Below are positions 31,210-43,759 of a DNA stretch of 64,000 bases, piece by piece. The notes under the pieces were generated by a model. It saw only the letters and a program-made list of their open reading frames with translations, ran no database searches and had not been told where the DNA came from. A program made the translations under genes and the position numbers. Origin of the DNA: Mytilus galloprovincialis (lineage: Eukaryota; Mollusca; Bivalvia; Mytilida; Mytilidae). Location: positions 76,409,410 to 76,473,409 of the forward strand of contig NC_134839.1 in the NCBI RefSeq assembly GCF_965363235.1, given 5' to 3'. Numbering within the stretch: the stretch's first letter is position 1; every line of letters begins with the position of its first letter.

Positions 31210-34200
31210 TGTAAGATGTGGTATTATTGTCAATGCGACAACATTCCAGAGATCAAAGTCATAGAAATTAACAACTATAGCTCACCGTACGGCCTTCAAC
31301 AATAAACTGCTATCTAGAACTATAAAATTATAGATAGTACAAATATTACCTCCAATGGTAGTTGTTTCTGTTGATTTAAAGGATTCTGATGACAGTTCCG
31401 TAATTGATGTGTGTACATTTGTTATAGTTGTAAACACTCCAGTCTTCACATTAGAGGTTACAGGTTGTGACACAGTAGAGGTTACAGGTTGTGACACAGT
31501 AGATGTCAAAGGTTGTGACACAGTAGAGGTTACAGGTTGTGACACAGTAGAGGTTACAAGTTGTGACTCAGTAGAGGTTACAGGTTGTGACACAGTAGAT
31601 GTCAAAGGTTGTGACACAGTAGATGTTACAGTTTGTGACACAGTAGAGGTTACAAGTTGTGACTCAGTAGATGTTTCAGGTTGGGTAACAGTAGTAACAG
31701 AAGCTATAAAAATAAAGTATGTTGTCATGAACATTTTTCACTATAATGAACAAATATGTATATCACAAGAGATAAACGCGATTTGCTTGCATGTAAAGCA
31801 TAAAAGACTTTATAAATGTACACGAATAACCTGACGGATGCTATATATGTAGCAGAATATGCTTACCTTTCCGGAGTACCTTATATCCCAATCGCTTTTC
31901 AGTAGTGTTCGTATTGCTCAGGTCTTTGGTTTTTTATTATGAGTTTTGTATAGTGTTCGTCTTCTGTAGATTGTCAGTTTGTCAGTTTGTCCTCAGCTTA
32001 AGAGTCAGAATAGACCATTGGTGTTTTCCGCCTCTCTCTTGTCATATATGTCATTGATTATTTCATCTTGATTGTGTATGCTTCTTAATCATGTAACAGA
32101 ACTCTCCTCCAATCCTCCAAATGCGACACAGCTCGATGTATGAATGAATTCAGTTAATTTAAATTTATGTTACCTACGACCTTATGATAACATGAACAAA
32201 AATAAAGATGGATAAAATAAATTAATAAAAATAAAAAACAAAAAACAAAATTAACACAATATGGTAGTAAAAAGTAAAATAATAAAAATACCGAAATCCG
32301 AGGAAAAGTCCGTAATCAAATGGCAAAATACATCAAACGTATGGATAACAACGGATATATTCCTGACTTGGTACAGACAATTTCTTATCTAAAAAACGTC
32401 GGATTCGTTAAACCTGGCTTTTATAGCTAGCTAAATCCATTATATTGACAACGATGTGTGAACAAAACAAACAGACTAAACATGTTAATAGGTAAAAATG
32501 TCAAAAATAGGGGTTCAGCAGTCAACATTGTGTAATAATCTTATTCACTATTAAAACAAACAAATATTTAAAAAAGAAGCACAATAAGGCATATAGTAAA
32601 CGACTGCCATTCGTCTGTTGAAGTCATTTTATTTAAATGAATTCGCTTGTTGCAGATACTTAACATATACTGTTATGTCCGTAGCGGTTACACAGGGTTA
32701 ACTTGACCTGGTGGTTTCATAGAAGATGATGACAAAGGAAATTGTATAAAACGAGGAACAGACGACGGAAGCAGAGTGATAGGAATAGCGTACATGGTTC
32801 TATGGAACAGCGAGTTAAAAAAAAAAAAAAACAGTTTCACTAAGACTTATTTTTAAACTACTAGTATACTTTGTTCTTTTCAGATTCCACTTAAACGTAT
32901 TAGTTTGATATCAACTACCTGTTTGTGCTTACAACTCGTACATCTGCATATTTTGCCATTAATCTAAATTCGCGGAAAGAAATGATAGTAATAAATGGTA
33001 AACTATCATAATTGAAACTTAAACTAGATGTCATGTATATCATATTTTTATCAAGGATGATTGTAAAAGAAAAATGGAATAGAAATTCTCTTACGACAAA
33101 CAGGTATATCACAATATTCCCATCGAACATTTACATCTTGAGTGTAGCACCAAGCTTGTACAGTTGTTCTATCTGAATTTCTACAATAGTTTTCAGCATT
33201 AAACTGATAAGTGTGAGCATGTGGGGATGTTGACGACCAATACTGGCATGGAATTCCAGAAGCTGTAACGTTTCTTTTACCTCTGTACAAAACACTTTTT
33301 CCATCTTCAAGGCACTCTGGCACTATAATAATAATCTTCATTATTACGTATGATGTTAATTTACCACACAGAAATATATATTGTTACTAAGACTCCGAAT
33401 TTTTTGTTCTTTACCTTTTTCGATTCCAAGTAAATGCTTTTCATTATGATCATACAAATCTAGATATTTTAGTTGTGATCCAATGACACCCCTTTCTAAT
33501 CGGTTTGTCTTTTCATGCCTTGAGGAACAACGCCTCGATGCATATAAATAAATACAATTAAAGATTATGATAATTTATTGCGTAATATGGACACAGTCAT
33601 TTAATGAAGATAACAAAGTACTGCAAATAGAACTGAAATTATGATAGTACCTGCTCCACTTGTTATTAATTCATTTCTAGACATGCGTTGACACTTAAAA
33701 CACATATATTAAATAAGATATTTTTGTTTGCCCTAAAGAAACTAAAGTGTCTATTCTAATTAGACGAAGGATGTGTGCAAAGGAGAAAAAATGAAAGGCA
33801 ATGGAGATAACTAAAATTGTGGAAAAACTGGAACCTAAACTAGTTGAACTTATAAATCTTTTAAATACACTTTTGATATAATTTGGTTCTTTCTACTAAC
33901 AAAATCACTTTATTAAGGTGGTACCAAACACATTGACCAAACTTAATTTATCTAGTTTAATTTTTCATAAAAGTTTGAAAATATATTTACTTTGAGTCTA
34001 AATTTGAATTATTGGGGGACAAGGCATTGTTAATATATCTGAAAGTGAAATATAAGAATTGTTCAAGATGTCATTTCTCCGTTTTGTGTTTGAGAAGGGA
34101 TTATACAAATTTGCTAAACACGAGGACAAACCACGTCGTCTTGTAGGGGTCCACAATAAGTACCCATTTGAATACCGACTGTTTGTGGTGAAATATCAAT

Positions 34201-37200
34201 TCACGCAACTGAACTAATATGTTGTCGATAAACAAGTACAGGATTTTGATGAAATCATCATCTTCATATTTTTTGAAGATTTTTCAATACCTAAAATAAG
34301 ATTATTTGGATCTACGATGCCAATTTTTGTAGAAAATGCTTAGTCTATCAAGTCTTTAAATTGAGGTATAGAACCACTAATTTAGTGCCGGTCGGAAAGA
34401 ACATACAAGCAAGTAGTACATATTTTAAACAAGATTGTACCTACGCATAGCTGTATCTTTGTCAACTGCGGGTATATTTGGTTATTTGTAATATCAAATG
34501 AAAGCTTGGGGACCTGGGATCACTGTAGAACCCTTGTTGAAAGATTTATTTGAATTATAAAGAAGTATATGAAATTTTGATAGAAGGGCACATTTGACCT
34601 GTTGTTCAGATCAGAATTTCCTGTTTTTGTACTATCAAACTTCAGGGAACCAGTACGCTCTAATATGCAATTAAAGGTATGTTGATTTTTGCAGCACAAG
34701 TCAGGATGAGGTACAGTTTTGACATGAAATGACTGCCACTTTATTTGAACATAAGACAAAGAAGCCATTAATGCTTGAAATTGCAGAATTAAACATAGAA
34801 AGTAACGGGCTATGAATTAGTGGTTTTATACCTTGAGCATGAATTAAGTAACGATCAAAATGAGTAATACGTGTATAATAGAGGTATGTATTCTATGGTG
34901 AAGTTATTTGAATTTTTTGATAATTTTGTAGAAATGAGAAGAAATCATGAAACTTCTAACAGATAAGCACTTACTTTCATCACAGAAACTTTCATCTTCA
35001 GCTTCAGCACAATCCGCAATTCCATTACATTGCCAATAATCTATGATACATTTCCCATCTTTACAACGGAAAAATCCCTTACTGCAATCTTAAATATGTA
35101 AACATTTACAAATCTAATAAGTGAACAGTCATTGTTGAACTGCAATGGCTCACTCAGTGTAGGTATACTTTGCAAGAAGACAGACAAATGCAATGGATTT
35201 TAAGAGTTAATGGAGCATTAATCATTTAATTCATAATCACCGATTTGAGGAAAATTCTCCTATTTGATAAAAGCATACGAAACGTATATTCAAAATCCAA
35301 AAAAGTGTTAAAAAACAGGAATTTCGTGCGTGTTTAAGTTTAAAATTGAGAATGGATATGGGGAATGTGCCAAAGAGACAACAACCCGACCATAGAAAAA
35401 AACAACAGCAGAAGGTCACCAGCAGGTCTTCAATGTAGCGAGAAATTCCCGCACCCGGAGGCGTCCTTCAGCTGGCCCCTAAACAAATATATACTAGTTC
35501 AGTGATAATGAACGCCATACTAATTTCCAAATTGTACACAAGAAACTAAAATAAAAATAATACAAGACTAACAAAGGCCAGAGGCTCCTGACTTGGGACA
35601 GGCGCAAAAATGCGGCGGGGTTAAACATGTTTGTGAGATCTCAACCCTCCCCCTATACCTCTAGCCAATGTAGAAAAGTAAACGCATAACAATACGCACA
35701 TTAAAATTCAGTCCAAGAGATGTCCGAGTCTGATGTCAGAAGATGTAACCAAAGAAAATAAACAAAATGACAATAATACATAAATAACAACAGACTACTA
35801 GCAGTTAACTGACATGCCAGCTCCAGACTTCAATTAAACTGACTGAAAGATTATGATTTCATCATATGAACATCAGGCACAATCCTTCCCGTTAGGGGTT
35901 AAGTATCATACCATCATAACATATATGAGAAGAACATAACCCGTGTCATGCCAACAACTGGTTTTTGAATAAATGTGTTTAGTTCCGATGCAAAGACCCT
36001 ATAAGTGAATCAATATTAACGCCAAAATATGCAATCTTTAATGACCTGACAACAGTATCGTAACTATATCCCTTCTTAATAAGTCTATTCAAAGGTTTTG
36101 TTAGTTTTTGAGGTGAATACTGACACCTTTGTGCTTTATAAAGAATATTTCCATAAAAAATTGGATGTGAAATACCTGAACGTATAAGAAGTCTGCATGT
36201 TGAGCTATATTTACGAATGATGTCCTTATACCGATGATAAAATTTAGTAAATGTTTTGACTAGTTTGTGATATCGAAAACCCTGGTGTAATAATTTTTCA
36301 GTAATACATAAATTTCTCTCGTTAAAATCTAAAACATTGTTACATACACGAGCGAATCGTACAAGTTGAGATATATAAACACCGTAAGATGGTGACAAGG
36401 GAACGTCACCATCTAAAAATGAATAATTAACGATAGGAAATGAAAAATCATCTCTTTTATCATAAATTTTAGTATTCAGCTTTCCGTTAGTGATATAGAT
36501 ATCAAGATCGAGGAAAGGACAGTGGTCATTGTTAGTATTAGCTTTATTTAAAGTAAGTTCAGCAGGATAAATTTCTTTAATATACATACTGAAGTCGTCA
36601 TTATTGAGAGCCAAAATATCATCCAAATATCTAAAAGTATTATTAAATTTGTTTATCAGATGTTGTTTCGATGGGTCTTTGTTTATTTTTGTCATAAATT
36701 GCAATTCATATCAATACAAAAACAGGTCCGCAATAAGTGGTGCACAGTTAGTCCCCATTGGAATTCCGATAATCTGACGATATACGGAATTCATCTAATC
36801 ATCCATCGAAGGGACCGCCGAAGACTGCCGACAATCATATAGCTTTATATAAACACAAAGATAAGTAAAATTAGATAAGCAGGCACATGTAATCTAACAA
36901 TGACGATTTATTAAGATCTGTTTATGTGCATGTTGTAGATTTAAAGATATATTTATATATTTTGTTTACCTTTATAGGAAGTAATTTTCTGGTCTTGATC
37001 AGTCAAAAAAGGCATCACCATTATTTCAATTTTCAATAATTACGAATGAACCACATGCTAAACAATTGCACAACCTATCTCCAAGGTCAACTTAAAGGTC
37101 GAATGGGTGCAGATTCAAATAGGGTTGAATTATTGACTTGCAAGCCGATGATACAACAGGATTGTTTTTTTTCTAGCTTATTTTGACGAAAATAAACAAA

Positions 37201-37562
37201 ATGACTGATAATAGCGAAATATTATTTAAGTAGATAATTTCGTTTTTATAAATGTTTAAAACAAACAAAATCACATTTCTATTTATTTTTATCAATTTAT
37301 AGCTAATTCACATTTAAAAGGACACCATACTTACTTGTTCCACATAAGTAGACAGGGCAGTACTCCGTTCGAACATGAATGTCTGTTGTGTAACACCATG
37401 GGCCTGGGTAATCCTTTGATGGGTTTCTACAATAATTATGATCGAAGGGTTCGCGTTGGTGATTATGGGGACTTTTTAGTTTCCAGCTTTGACAGGTACG
37501 TCCAGAAATTGTTGTATTAATTTGACCGTCGTAGCTTTCGCCATACTGATCCACCTTGCAGT
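30133..37562 (-). CDS. Kringle-LDLa-kringle-mucin stalk membrane receptor, 5' incomplete
   Basis: Five minus-strand exons (37335-37562, 34975-35088, 33095-33322, 31350-31703, 30133-30395) have GT/AG borders and all join in phase 1. They encode, in order, a six-Cys kringle, an LDL-receptor class A repeat, a second kringle, a 118-residue Thr/Ser/Val/Gln stalk of tandem octapeptides, and a terminal exon with a CACLC motif, a heptad-like Leu/Glu segment, a membrane helix and a very short tail. Kringles and LDLa repeats are extracellular disulphide modules for protein or lipoprotein ligands, so this is probably a type I surface receptor. The signal-peptide exon and possibly further modules should lie at higher coordinates but were not recognised. 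The ligand is unknown. A Penelope-like fossil sits in the intron 35089-37334. Confidence 0.8.
31129..31202. repeat. (TA)n microsatellite
   Basis: About 37 uninterrupted TA units in the last intron of the kringle receptor. Confidence 0.95.
31205..31312 (+). repeat. Dispersed 'GTAAGATGTGGTATTATTGT' repeat
   Basis: Penelope-like tail family (TCACCGTACGGCCTTCAACA). It sits directly after the (TA)n tract. Confidence 0.6.
31350..31703 (-). CDS. Receptor exon: mucin-like tandem-repeat stalk
   Basis: 354 nt, phase 1-1. At its core are about ten octapeptides of the type TSTVSQPV / TSTESQLV, from a 24-bp DNA repeat (about 31455-31695). Many Thr/Ser make heavy O-glycosylation likely. Acceptor TTTTTATAG, donor GTAATA. 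The repeat number may vary between individuals. Confidence 0.72.
32265..32610 (-). repeat. Dispersed repeat (family of 24850-25365, inverted)
   Basis: CCGAAATCCGAGGAAAAGTC, TATTCCTGACTTGGTACAGA and AAACCTGGCTTTTATAGCTAG, then ACTATTAAAACAAACAAATA with AAGGCATATAG. Confidence 0.65.
33095..33322 (-). CDS. Receptor exon: kringle domain (second)
   Basis: 228 nt, phase 1-1. It has six Cys with ENYCRNSDRT, then AWCYTQDVNVRWEYCDIPVC, close to the kringle consensus. Acceptor TTATTATAG, donor GTAAGA. Confidence 0.88.
34364..34834. mobile_element. Inverted-repeat element (MITE-like), about 470 bp
   Basis: GAGGTATAGAACCACTAATTTA (34363-34384) faces TGAATTAGTGGTTTTATACC (34812-34831). No clear target duplication. 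It lies in the intron upstream of kringle 2. Confidence 0.6.
34975..35088 (-). CDS. Receptor exon: LDL-receptor class A repeat
   Basis: 114 nt, phase 1-1, encoding about 38 residues with six Cys: CSKGFFRCKDGKC, then DYWQCNGIADCAEAEDESFC. The acidic Ca-cage residues are present. Acceptor TATTTAAG, donor GTAAGT. It is too short to appear as a long open frame. Confidence 0.87.
35340..36850 (-). mobile_element. Penelope-like retroelement copy, best RT in the window
   Basis: An open stretch of 241 codons (36704-35979) has FRYLDDILALNN (catalytic YxDD), PFLDLDIY and GVYISQLVRFAR. Just upstream the finger block GIPMGTNCAPLIADLF is readable. A 3' tail of about 630 bp ends near 35340 with the GGCCAGCTGAAGGACGCC-type block. 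There is no GIY-YIG endonuclease in view and the 5' part is missing. It is a broken fossil but younger than the others, in an intron of and on the same strand as the kringle receptor. Confidence 0.7.
37335..37562 (-). CDS. Receptor exon: kringle domain (first of two)
   Basis: 228 nt, phase 1-1; the acceptor ATGAATTTACAG and donor GTAAGTATG are strong. Six Cys are in kringle spacing, with NYCRNPSKDYPGPWCYT followed by EYCPVYLC. It is exactly the length of the other kringle exon. Confidence 0.87.
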
Positions 37563-37575
37563 CTGTAAATTCATA

Positions 37576-37605
37576 TTACAGGTAAGTCAATACATATATA
37601 TATAT

Positions 37606-37637
<32 letters not shown>

Positions 37638-37672
37638 TACAGGTAAGTCAATACATATATATATATTATATA
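37576..37672. repeat. Two copies of TTACAGGTAAGTCAATACAT with (TA)n
   Basis: The 20-mer starts at 37576 and 37637, each running into TA repeats. A third copy starts at 38403. The first lies right at the acceptor side of the kringle exon. Confidence 0.8.
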
Positions 37673-38382
37673 AAATTTCAGATTATACATTTCTGTGTTA
37701 TGAATTTTTATATATGCTAAAAAAAAGAAGGGATTTTATAGTTTTTGGACACCTTTAAGTGCAGGAGTTTCTGGCTACATTGAAAACCCATTGGAGGCCT
37801 TCAGCTGTTGTCTACTCTATGGTTGGGTTGTTGTCACTTTGACACTTTCCTCATTTCCCATCTCAATTATTCACATAAACACTTCCACATCATTTTATAA
37901 AACTTGGGTGAATTGTCTATGTCTGTTGACTTCAGCTACATTCCAAAATTTAAAACAAGATTAACAACTACAGGTCCCCAAATAGCCTTCAACAATGACA
38001 AAAGCTCATACAGCACAGTCAGCTATAAAAGACCTTAAAATGACAAATATAAAACAACTGAAATGAGAAAACAAATAGACTAATAATTGTACAAAACAAA
38101 ATAGTTCAACCTTTAAGCAAGCTTAAAAGGAATCAAGACATATCATGCGCTTACAGTGCAGCTATTTATTAACAAACTCCATATTCAAACACTCAAACAA
38201 CTAATTCACAGAGAGGGGTGGAAGTTGAAGCCCCCCCCCTTTTTTTTATCAGTCAATGCATTTGAATGAAGACATGTACACATCAACTCAATTTGTTAAT
38301 ACACATTTCCAGTCTAGCTTTCAATACATTTGTAACGACCTTTAACCCCACTGACAATTTGCGTCTGTGTCCATACTTGTAT

Positions 38383-38416
38383 ATAATATATATATATATA
38401 TATTACAGGTAAGTCA

Positions 38417-38453
<37 letters not shown>
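38383..38453. repeat. (TA)n microsatellite with third TTACAGGTAAGT copy
   Basis: TA tracts on either side of TTACAGGTAAGTCAATACAT at 38403-38422. Confidence 0.85.
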
Positions 38454-38457
<4 letters not shown>

Positions 38458-38639
38458 AAGAATATTATCTTATCTTAATCTTATCCGCTGGATTAAATTA
38501 AAAAAAAAAATATATTATATCGATATAAATCTTCGGATATCGGCAAAAATTACTGTTTTAAAGCACTTTGCAAATCGAAATGCATTATGAACCAGTAATC
38601 GTTATTTCATGTACGGAATAAGCTATCCCGACTATAAAA

Positions 38640-38790
38640 AAAGAAGATGTGGTATGATAACCAATGCACATTTCTTCACAAGAGATAAAAAAAAAAAAAA
38701 AACACAGATATTAACAACTATAGGCCACCGATAAAAAAAAACACAGATATTAACAACTATAGGCCACCGTACGTCATTCAACAATGAGGA
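38640..38790 (+). repeat. Dispersed repeat with internal tandem duplication
   Basis: GAAGATGTGGTATGATAACC, then ACAGATATTAACAACTATAG plus GCCACCG repeated twice (about 38703 and 38741), and CGTACGTCATTCAACAATG. Penelope-like tail family. Confidence 0.65.
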
Positions 38791-39989
38791 TATTCAATAC
38801 CTTTTTCCTTTCTTTATGGAATACCTGTTTCCAATATAACGACGGATAAGTTCCTATCATTGTCACCACAATCCCCTTCCCTTTCACCCGAATGTGATCT
38901 ATCGAAATACTTATATTACTAAATGGGTACGTACATATGAAACACAGACGGTGCCACATATGGAGAAGAGTCTGCATACCCTTCCGAAGAACATCAAACC
39001 AGCCACTGTTTTAGCGATGTTCGTGTTGCTCAGTCGTTAGTTTTCAATTGTAAGTATTGTAAACTGTTGTTTGTCTTTTTCTTTTTTTTTATCCATGCCG
39101 TTGTCAACGCTTATTTCGATCCATGAGTTTGAACGTCCCTGTGGTATCTTTTGCCCCGCTTTGTAAGCAATAATACTCTCTCAGGAAGACAATAAATGAA
39201 ACACAAGCTCTTAAAATCGTAGTAATTGTAAAAATATCTAAAAAGGACAAAAATATGTTGCAACATTTAAACTTCACCAAAGTTTGGTTGAGGTTGGTAT
39301 ATTTCAACAGTTTATTAAGAAAATTTGGTACTGCGTATATATAATATGTTTTCTGAGTATATACTTGCAATTTAAAATATCATGAATAGATGTTTCAAGT
39401 TCTTATCAAATATAGCCAGATACAATGCAATTCGGCGTAATACAAATTACTTGACGGTATACTATACCCAAGTATAACATGTTTCATTCATATTTTGGTT
39501 GAATTATTTATTTACATGCACACTATGCATGATAAGTATATTTGGTATAATAAACTTGTATGTAAAAAAAAAAAAGTAACAAAATATAGTTTAATATTTT
39601 CGAAACATTTCCTTGACTAAAGCACTAATTAACAGATTAATGTATATTCCATTAAGCACTACACGTGTTATATTATCTACCTTTTTTGTAAACAAAGAAG
39701 CTAGTGTAGAAAATCATTCAGGCGAAGACATGAATTATATCCGGATTATTGAAAATTTGTAACTAACATAATTAACCATAATAGATGTTCTATACTAATA
39801 TTAACGAGGCCGGGAAAAGGTACCGGTATTCGATGTATCAATTAACAAATGTAAATATGTTAATAAAACTTAGTTTTAATGAAAAAAAAAAAAAAAAAAC
39901 AAAAAAAAACAAAATATAGTTTTGAGTGAAAACATCAACATTATGATTGATAAAAAACAAGTGTTACGAATCACAGTTTATGACTAAAC

Positions 39990-40190
39990 TCAGTAAAGAC
40001 CGGTCTTCATTTTTACGGAAATGTTGTTAACCGTGCCCGGAAATTTAGAAATGATCCTTGTAAACATATCGCTTCTTTAAATAAACTTATTCTAAAAGGT
40101 TACCAATTCAACACTGTAATAAGATCATTGAATATTGTTTTTATTGGTATAAATATTGATTTTGTTATCAGTAAATTAAAAGCAAACTAA
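39990..40190 (+). mobile_element. Penelope-like fossil, C-terminal RT remnant
   Basis: The plus strand ends in a frame resembling the terminus of the 35979-36850 copy (FYGNVV, SLNKLILKGY, GINIDF, stop at about 40190). It is broken and old. The family tail follows to 40925. Confidence 0.65.
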
Positions 40191-40925
40191 ATATTACTAG
40201 TATGTTATATACATATACACATTCATGGATCTACAATCTGTCGATCTGTCGATACCTGTAACTTGGCATTGCACAATTTCATGTTTTCTCTGACTGTTTA
40301 TGACGTCTTTATACTAAATCCATTGGATGTTGGATGTGTACGGATTGATTGTTTAGTTTTAGATTCATGATTTTTTTTATTAGTTGTAAGTGGCTTTGAA
40401 CTAGCTGTCAGATAACTGCGAGTACTCTTAAATCTCTTCCTGGTGTCTTTTTTTTGTTGTCGGGATGTACAAGTACCCGGCCACGTCAACTTGTATTTTT
40501 GTCCATCTGATGAGTTAAGCCTTTTTCAACTGATTTTTATAGTTCGTTCTTATGTTGTACTGTTATACCACTGTCCCAGGTTAGGGAGAGGGATCGGATC
40601 CCGCTAACATGTTTAACCCTGCCACATTATTTATGTATGTTCCTGTCCCAAGTCAGGAGCCTGTAATTCAGTGGTTGTCGTTTGTTTATGTGTTACATAT
40701 TTGTTTTCCGTTCATTTTTTTTTATATAAATAAGGCCGTTAGTTTTCTCGTTTGAATTGTTTTACATTGTCATATCGGGGCCTTTTATAGCTGACTATGC
40801 AGTATGGGCTTTGCTCATTGTTGAAGGCCGTACGGTGACCTATAGTTGTTAATGTCTGTGTCATTTTAGTCTCTTGTGGACAGTTGTCTTATTCGCAATC
40901 ATACCACATCTTCTTTTTTTATATA
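40190..40925 (+). repeat. 3' tail of the Penelope-like fossil
   Basis: CCGGCCACGTCAACTTG, CAGGAGCCTGTAATTCAGTG, CGTACGGTGACCTATAGTTG and GCAATCATACCACATCTTCT in order, ending in a T-rich stretch. Isolated pieces of the last ~150 bp are dispersed through the window. Confidence 0.65.
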
Positions 40926-41084
40926 GAACATCCCAATACCCGTTTTTCAACTGTAGCTTAGGAAATGTGAAAATATGTTGCATATGAATAATCGTTCCCT
41001 GCATCTTATAAATACAAAATCATTTTCAAATTTTGAATTAAAAAGAACTACTACCGAGAATATTTAAACATTTAAAAGGCCACT

Positions 41085-41720
41085 GGCTGTGATGGAATTC
41101 CAGCTAAAATTAAGAAACATAGTGAATCTGCCACTGTGATAGCTGTCAGATCTTATTAATTTAGAGGCTCATCAGAAAAATCATTACACTACCGCAGTTC
41201 TAAAGGACCTCTCCGAAGCTTTTGCTCGGTAACCTAGTTAAATTTAATATGACAAATAATCCTTTTAAACCGTTTCTTCTCATTTGATGTCCCTTTTAAA
41301 TTCATATTTATCTAATAGATAACAACATATAAAAGTTGGCAACATTCTAAGTAGTTGGGTTAACATCCAGAAATGTTTTGCACGGGGTTCTGTTCTTGGA
41401 CCTATTTTGTTTTACATTTTTATAAATGATATATTTTTTTTAATTTGATATAGCTGAGCTCATTGCATAACTACACAGATGACAACAAATTACCGTTCTG
41501 TAGTCCCGATTTTGACAAGGTATTATCTACATTAGTATATTAATCAAAACAATTGATTGACTGATTTTAAAAGTTTGAAATATTAACAAATCCTGACAAA
41601 TGCAGGTGAAAGCAGTAGGTAAAAAGACTTTTGAGAAGAGCCAATCAATACATATGCAAAATTCTGAATTATTTTGCGAAACTGTGGTTAAAATTGTTGG
41701 GAATATCCATTGACTACCAC
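41085..41720 (+). mobile_element. Degraded LINE reverse transcriptase fragment (CR1/Jockey-like)
   Basis: Readable blocks: KATGCDGIPAKIKKHSESAT (41095 on), VGNILSSW, RGSVLGPILFYIFINDI, then NYTDDN in place of YADDN, DFDKVLSTL and KAVGKKTFEKS. Several frame changes and stops; long dead. Noncoding sequence to about 42400 may be its 3' part. Confidence 0.75.
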
Positions 41721-42407
41721 TCAAATGTTGTTTACATACTAGTTACTTATATAGCAAGGTATTTCAGTATCTTCCCCAGGTGAAAAATCTACTTATGGTA
41801 ATAAATTCGTGTAAATATTTAGATATGATGCAGCTATACTGTGAAACAGTAATCCGGACAATTTCTTTGCAATGTAAGAACATGATTCAGTCTTGAAATA
41901 GTTTGAAATGTCGATGTAATACATGCATTTGATGAATAAATCCTCGCTGTTATACTGTCAGCTCTTCAACTCATTTTTTTAAATACATTATTTTATTATC
42001 GTACTGCTTTCCATATTTATTTATTATCTCAAAATGTTAGCCTAAATTTATTGCTTTTTTTATCTAGCGCTTATTTTAAATTTCTTTTACTGCTGCTGAC
42101 TCGTTGTCAGGTGACCCATAGAGGCACCGCCAACATGAGCTGCTGCTGATTGTATTGTCAAACAGTTTTACTATATCTATTTAAAAATGTTTGAATAAAT
42201 TTATAAATTGTCATATAAAATAGCTAGAAATATGTAAATCAGTATTTTTCTTGGCTTTATTTTGTTGTATGTTTTATATTTGTTATATGTGCTCTGTGCT
42301 TTGTTTTATTTGTTTTGTATACATTTCTTCATTCGGTAAATAGCTAATCAGAGCTTAAGTTTGTATGTTTTGAGATATGCCGAATCAAAATAAAGTTTTC
42401 TATTTTG

Positions 42408-42795
42408 GGAGTATTTCTTTCTAACACAAACGATGAAAACGGCTAAGCGCGCACATGTTTTGATCATTTCTTTCAAACAAACGTTTGCAAAGTTAACATA
42501 AACTTTGACAAACTATGCAAACGCTAAAAATGTGTCTGCAGTTTGTCGTTTGTCGTTTGTTAATACAAACGCTGGATTTGTTTCTAGCTTCAACCTGATT
42601 TAACGAAGTATTTGTTTCTACATTTGTAAAAAAAGGTCTGTTTACCAACAACCTGTGCATGATTTATTGAAAGTTCAAACAGGGTCATTAAAGACTTATT
42701 GAACGATGTATTTGTTTCTACTTATGTAGCGTTTAGAAAACAGCAACAAACGCGACACAACGTTTACGAAAAATTGGTAAGAAAGAAATCAAGCC
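42408..42795. other. Possible inverted-repeat element rich in AAACG words
   Basis: ATTTCTTTCTAACACAAACG (42411 on) partly mirrors AATTGGTAAGAAAGAAAT (42772-42789). Between them ACAAACG / CGTTTGT words recur many times, and TATTTGTTTCTAC occurs twice. No target duplication; weak. Confidence 0.35.
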
Positions 42796-43341
42796 TTTAT
42801 TCTGTCAATTAAGAAAAATAGACTTAAAAGAAGCGCAGCATTTTACAATACTTATAAAACATAATTTACAACTAAGTAGAAGTAGTTAGTTCTACTTTTA
42901 AATTAATCTTTTTGGCCTTTACTCTGTTTATCAAAATCTGATTGTGAAAGACATTTTTATATAAAAGACATAAACAAGTAAATTAATCAACCCAATTTAC
43001 TGATTTAGTATAATAAATAGTTGGAAATAAAAAGATATATATCAAAATGATTAAACATAATAATCATTATTTGAGAGAAATCAAAATAAAGGTTAAATAT
43101 TCAGCATGTTTACAACAAAACTACCACTGTATTCAAATTTCATTGACATATTTTTACAGAGGTGTTCAATCCTTACAAATGCTGAAAGACCAATCAATTT
43201 ATTCCGCTATTTGCATTTACTTCGAATGACAATAACCCATGCCGTATAGATGCAACCCATGATAAATGTCCATGTACTACATATCATTCGTAAGACTATA
43301 CACCAAAGAATTAAAATAAAATGTGATTTGTGTTTTGCATA

Positions 43342-43620
43342 TTATTTAGATAAATAAGTACTTTGCTCATTCCGACATCTGTGACGTCCTTTTGGAGTGT
43401 CCTGCTGTAATAATATTGTTGTTGAAATCACAAAGCGGATTGATAAGTATGTTAAATGTTTCCAAGTAGTTTGAACATTATTGACCAAAAATGGTATCAA
43501 AGACTTGTTTAATTTTAGGAAAGATAATTGTAAAAAATGCCTAGATTGAGAAGAGAAAAAATGTTCCGCACGACTGCTCAACTCACATAAAAACTTTCTG
43601 TCTTCACAAAAAACTATTTG
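43342..43620 (-). other. Unassigned short open frame
   Basis: 79 codons on minus without recognisable domains; upstream sequence also stays partly open. It may be a remnant of an unrecognised element. Not supported as a gene. Confidence 0.2.
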
Positions 43621-43759
43621 AAGTCATTACTATCCAAATGCTTTCAAGGCATCGTCAGTTTTCCGGTGTCCAATAGAAGATTGATGATTCAGGTTTTTTT
43701 TGTGTAAACGATTGTTTGTTTTGAGATTGTAGCACAGTGAAGACATCTGTACCCATATT

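Noticed and set aside
31355-31834. 159-codon plus-strand open frame with VEVTGCDT repeats
   Set aside because: It is the antisense of the 24-bp stalk repeat. The minus strand has proper splice borders, phase and a sensible Thr/Ser stalk.
36660-36842. 60-codon plus-strand open frame
   Set aside because: Antisense of the Penelope-like reverse transcriptase finger region.
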